Shown piece by piece: positions 5,165-7,293 of a stretch of 7,293 nt of DNA (its first letter is position 1; every line of letters starts with the position of its first letter). A model generated the notes under the pieces. That model searched no databases, was not told where the DNA came from, and saw nothing but the letters and a program-made list of their open reading frames with translations. The stretch comes from Elusimicrobiota bacterium (GTDB lineage: Bacteria > Elusimicrobiota > Elusimicrobia > UBA1565 > UBA9628), in NCBI GenBank assembly GCA_028871595.1, contig JAGWMT010000161.1, positions 1-7,293 on the forward strand, in the 5' to 3' direction. The translations under genes and the position numbers were made by a program.

Positions 5165-6421
5165 TCAGGGCCGCGAGCCCGACCAGTGGGGCGTGGAACT
5201 GGCCCCGGGGACGTCCGCGATCAGCCGCGGCGCGGACCCGTCGGCGTCCATCACGTAGATCTGCGAGCGTCCGCCGCGCGTGCTGGAGAAGGCGATCTGG
5301 CGTCCGTCGGGCGACCATGCGGGGTCCTCGTTGGAGCCCTCGCCGTGCGTGAGCTGGCGGATCTGGGAGCCGGTCACGTCCACCAGGAAGATGTCCATCT
5401 TGTCCTTGCGGTTGGCGCGGCCCGCGAAGGCGATCCACTCGCCGGTCGGCGACCAGGCGGGCGCGTCGCACCAATTCATGTTCGACAGGCGGCGCGCGGC
5501 CTTCGTGGCGAGGTCCAGGAGATAGATCTGCGGATTGCCCGAGCGGTCGGAGACGAAGGCGACCTGGCGCGCGTCCGGGGAGAAGGTCGGCGTGCTGTCC
5601 GCGCCGAAATGCGACGTCAGGCGCTCCACGGCCCCGGTGGTCAGGTCCTTCATGTACAGGTTGGGGCTCTTGCCGCGGGAGAGGGTCATCAGGAGCTTAG
5701 TTCCGTCCGGGGAGAATCCGCCGGCGACGTTGAGGCCCTGGTCGTTGGAGACCGTGGAGGCTTGCCCGGTCTCCAGATCGATCATGTAGAGGTCGGGGTT
5801 GCCGGCCTTGTAGCCGGTGTAGGCCAAGCGCCGGCCGTCGGCGGAGAAGCGCGGCAGGAGGTCGATGGAGCGGTCGTCGGTGAGGCGCTTGACGCCGTCG
5901 CCGTCGTAGTCCATCACGTACACTTCCTTGTGCCCCGTCTGGTTGTTGACGAAGCCGATGCGCGTGCGGGCGATGCCGTCGCGGCCGGTGGCCGCCTTGA
6001 CCACGTCGTCGGAGATCCGGTGCGCCAGGGCGCGCAGCCATTGGGCGTCCTGGCGGTAGAAGCGTTCGAAAATGGCCTCGCCGCCGGTCCCGTTTTCGAG
6101 GCGGACCTGGGCCGTGATCTTGTCGCCCAGGCGGCCGGCCTGCGCCTTCAGGCGCCAGGAGGCGCCGGTCGCGAGCGGCGCGCCGGGGTCCTCGTCCTTG
6201 ACGTCGAAGCGGCGGGACAGGAACAGGTCGGAGCGGACGATGTCGCGCAGGCTCTTGGCCAGGAGGGCGTCGGCGCCCTTGCGCGGGTCGGCGGCCTCGA
6301 ACACGGGGAGCGCCAGGACGGGCAACGGCTCCGACGTCGCGCCGCCCACGGCCAGGCGCACCTCGGTTTGGGCGCGCGCGGGGGCCGCCAACGCGACGGC
6401 CAAAGCGAGGAGGTGGATCAC
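5165..6421 (-). CDS. tolB: Tol-Pal system protein TolB
   Basis: A 418-residue periplasmic beta-propeller protein. Residues 1-17 form a signal peptide ending ARA before Q18; it is short and lacks Lys/Arg in the n-region. Residues about 20-150 are the TolB N-terminal domain (opening VRLAVGG, then a predicted SLRDIVRSDLFLSRRFDV stretch typical of the family). Residues about 150-415 carry six propeller repeats of the form FSPDGxxxAFxSxRxGNPxIYxxDLxTG, the number expected for TolB. TolB binds Pal and, in proteobacteria, TolA, and helps pull the outer membrane inward at division. The GTG start overlaps the cpoB stop as GTGA, so translation is coupled; there is no earlier start codon in frame. It ends the pal-cpoB-tolB unit, whereas in E. 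coli tolB precedes pal. TolQ, TolR and TolA are not in the window. TolB-like propellers also occur in unrelated exported proteins, but the N-terminal domain and the neighbours make TolB the best call. Confidence 0.93.
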   Translation of the reverse strand: MIHLLALAVALAAPARAQTEVRLAVGGATSEPLPVLALPVFEAADPRKGADALLAKSLRDIVRSDLFLSRRFDVKDEDPGAPLATGASWRLKAQAGRLGDKITAQVRLENGTGGEAIFERFYRQDAQWLRALAHRISDDVVKAATGRDGIARTRIGFVNNQTGHKEVYVMDYDGDGVKRLTDDRSIDLLPRFSADGRRLAYTGYKAGNPDLYMIDLETGQASTVSNDQGLNVAGGFSPDGTKLLMTLSRGKSPNLYMKDLTTGAVERLTSHFGADSTPTFSPDARQVAFVSDRSGNPQIYLLDLATKAARRLSNMNWCDAPAWSPTGEWIAFAGRANRKDKMDIFLVDVTGSQIRQLTHGEGSNEDPAWSPDGRQIAFSSTRGGRSQIYVMDADGSAPRLIADVPGASSTPHWSGSRP

Positions 6422-7245
6422 TTCTTCGCGGCCTTCGCGGCGGCCTTCGCGGGCCGCGCCGGCTTCGCCAGGCGCTTAAGCTCGGCGGAGGCCTCCCGGG
6501 CCTCGGGGCTGCGCGGGAAGTCGGCGACGATGGATTCCAGATAGGTGCGCGCCTCGTCGCCCTTATGCCGGAGATTGATCAGGCACAGTGCGTAATGAAG
6601 CCGCGCGCCGGGGGTCTGGCCGCTTTTCGGGTACTTGTCCAGCACGACGGCGAACTGCCGTCCGGCTTTTTCCCATTGGCGCAGGCCGAAGTACGCGAAG
6701 CCCAGGTCGTAGGTGGCGACGTCCGTCAGGGCGCCGCCGGGAAATTTCTTGAGGTAGTCGTCCAGGCCGGCCGCGGCCTGGGCATAGTCGTGCGCCTGTA
6801 GGCGCTTTTCCGAGGAGAGCAGGAGCTCGGTGGCGGCCGTCTCGCGCCCTTGGGCGGCCAGCTCGGCCTTCTGGGACTCCAGGAGCTTCTGCTGGGACTC
6901 CAAGCCCTTTTCCTGCGCCGCGGACAATGTCTCCCCCAGTTGGGTGACCTTGCCGGAGAGCTGGGCGCCCATCGCGTCCAGCTTGGACGACAGCTGGTCC
7001 ATGTTGCCCATGGACGCCTTCACGGTCTCCGTGTAGGCGGTGAGGTCCTCGCGCAGCTGCTTGATCTGCACGGAGAGATCGGCCTGGTTGGCCTGCATGG
7101 AGGTGACGGTCTTCTTCAGGTCGTCCACCTGGGTCTTGAGGTCGTCGGACTGCTGGGAGAGGTCCAGCACGTCCTTCTGCGTGGCGACGCAGCCGGAGAG
7201 GGTCAGGGCGACGGCGGCCAGCGCCAGCGCGCGCGCGGGGCTCAC
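6418..7245 (-). CDS. cpoB: CpoB/YbgF-type Tol-Pal coordinator, lipoprotein form
   Basis: 275 residues from the GTG at 7245. Residues 1-18 are a lipoprotein signal with lipobox LSGC; C19 should be lipidated, and Val at +2 favours the outer membrane if Lol-type sorting applies. Residues about 25-140 form a long heptad-like coiled coil (DDLKTQVDDLKKTV and following), the trimerising region of YbgF. Residues about 145-262 hold three TPR-like repeats (hairpins ending KKFPGG, DKYPKSG and ADFPRS). The tail after 262 is Lys/Ala/Pro-rich. In E. coli CpoB sits in the periplasm and links Tol-Pal energy to peptidoglycan synthesis by PBP1B; membrane anchoring through a lipid differs from the E. coli protein. 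The frame is open to the window edge, but the start is fixed by the signal peptide and by the GTGA overlap with the end of pal. tolB overlaps its 3' end the same way. The coiled coil is longer than I would expect from E. coli. Confidence 0.88.
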   Translation of the reverse strand: MSPARALALAAVALTLSGCVATQKDVLDLSQQSDDLKTQVDDLKKTVTSMQANQADLSVQIKQLREDLTAYTETVKASMGNMDQLSSKLDAMGAQLSGKVTQLGETLSAAQEKGLESQQKLLESQKAELAAQGRETAATELLLSSEKRLQAHDYAQAAAGLDDYLKKFPGGALTDVATYDLGFAYFGLRQWEKAGRQFAVVLDKYPKSGQTPGARLHYALCLINLRHKGDEARTYLESIVADFPRSPEAREASAELKRLAKPARPAKAAAKAAKK

Positions 7246-7293
7246 TTTTTGACGCGGGCGCGCGTCTCGGCGCGCCGGTTCTTCGACCAGCAC
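7242..7293 (-). CDS. pal: Pal (peptidoglycan-associated lipoprotein), C-terminal end only
   Basis: Reading the second minus-strand frame from the right edge gives CWSKNRRAETRARVKK followed by TGA at 7244-7242. The KNRRAE stretch is the conserved end of OmpA-C/Pal domains, where the Asn-Arg-Arg lies in the last helix that helps contact diaminopimelate of peptidoglycan. Only 16 codons are present, so the call leans on that motif and on the neighbours cpoB and tolB. The stop overlaps the cpoB GTG by 4 nt. Another OmpA-domain protein cannot be excluded. Confidence 0.75.
   Translation of the reverse strand, partial: CWSKNRRAETRARVKK

Noticed and set aside
5186..6544. 452-codon plus-strand open frame
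   Set aside because: It lies antisense to tolB, whose propeller repeats are unmistakable; the plus-strand product is Val/Gly/Arg-rich without recognisable domains and crosses two gene boundaries.
7246..7293. Extension of cpoB to the right edge of the window
   Set aside because: The extra 16 codons are Arg-rich and would bury the lipoprotein signal; the same bases encode the pal C-terminus in another frame.
1..7293. Mobile elements, CRISPR arrays, tRNA or rRNA genes
   Set aside because: No transposase or integrase coding, no regularly spaced repeats, no tRNA/rRNA sequence blocks seen on either strand.

Overview
The window is GC-rich, densely coded bacterial DNA from a Gram-negative-type (diderm) cell. 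It carries the end of a pal gene, a cpoB/ybgF gene and tolB, which belong to the Tol-Pal envelope system, and it carries type IV pilins. The closely spaced pilin-like genes (GFTLIEL followed by a PQYFK-VEKG-VSEAL stretch) and a very long exported protein with an Ala/Pro-rich front half resemble what I remember of Elusimicrobiota. That placement is from memory and is tentative.

Layout. (1) Positions 1-1980, minus strand: a 660-codon open frame that runs off the left edge. It encodes a secreted or membrane protein with a signal peptide, a long Ala/Pro-rich segment and many hydrophobic helices, including a repeated module. I do not recognise its family. (2) 2072-3069, minus strand: two paralogous 151-residue type IV pilin-like genes in tandem, ending in a strong intrinsic terminator. 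(3) 3070-3152: an AT-rich divergent control region. (4) 3153-5025, plus strand: a two-component system, an OmpR/PhoB-type response regulator overlapping by 11 nt a multi-pass membrane histidine kinase. (5) 5026-5164: a tail-to-tail gap with two inverted repeats. (6) 5165-7293, minus strand: the last codons of pal, then cpoB/ybgF as a lipoprotein, then tolB, each joined to the next by a 4-nt GTGA stop/start overlap.

How they may work together. The Tol-Pal genes form one translationally coupled unit for outer-membrane tethering and constriction. The kinase/regulator pair is transcribed away from the pilin pair across a shared 83-bp region. The kinase has about six membrane segments and no large periplasmic sensor, as in PilS, so pilin control is a reasonable but unproven guess.

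A pattern across the window: the likely first genes of transcripts (large membrane protein, pilin 2, response regulator) have a TANNNT -10-like hexamer only 6-8 nt before the start codon. In two of them there is no Shine-Dalgarno sequence. The internal gene pilin 1 has a textbook AAGGAG. This suggests leaderless transcripts for the lead genes.
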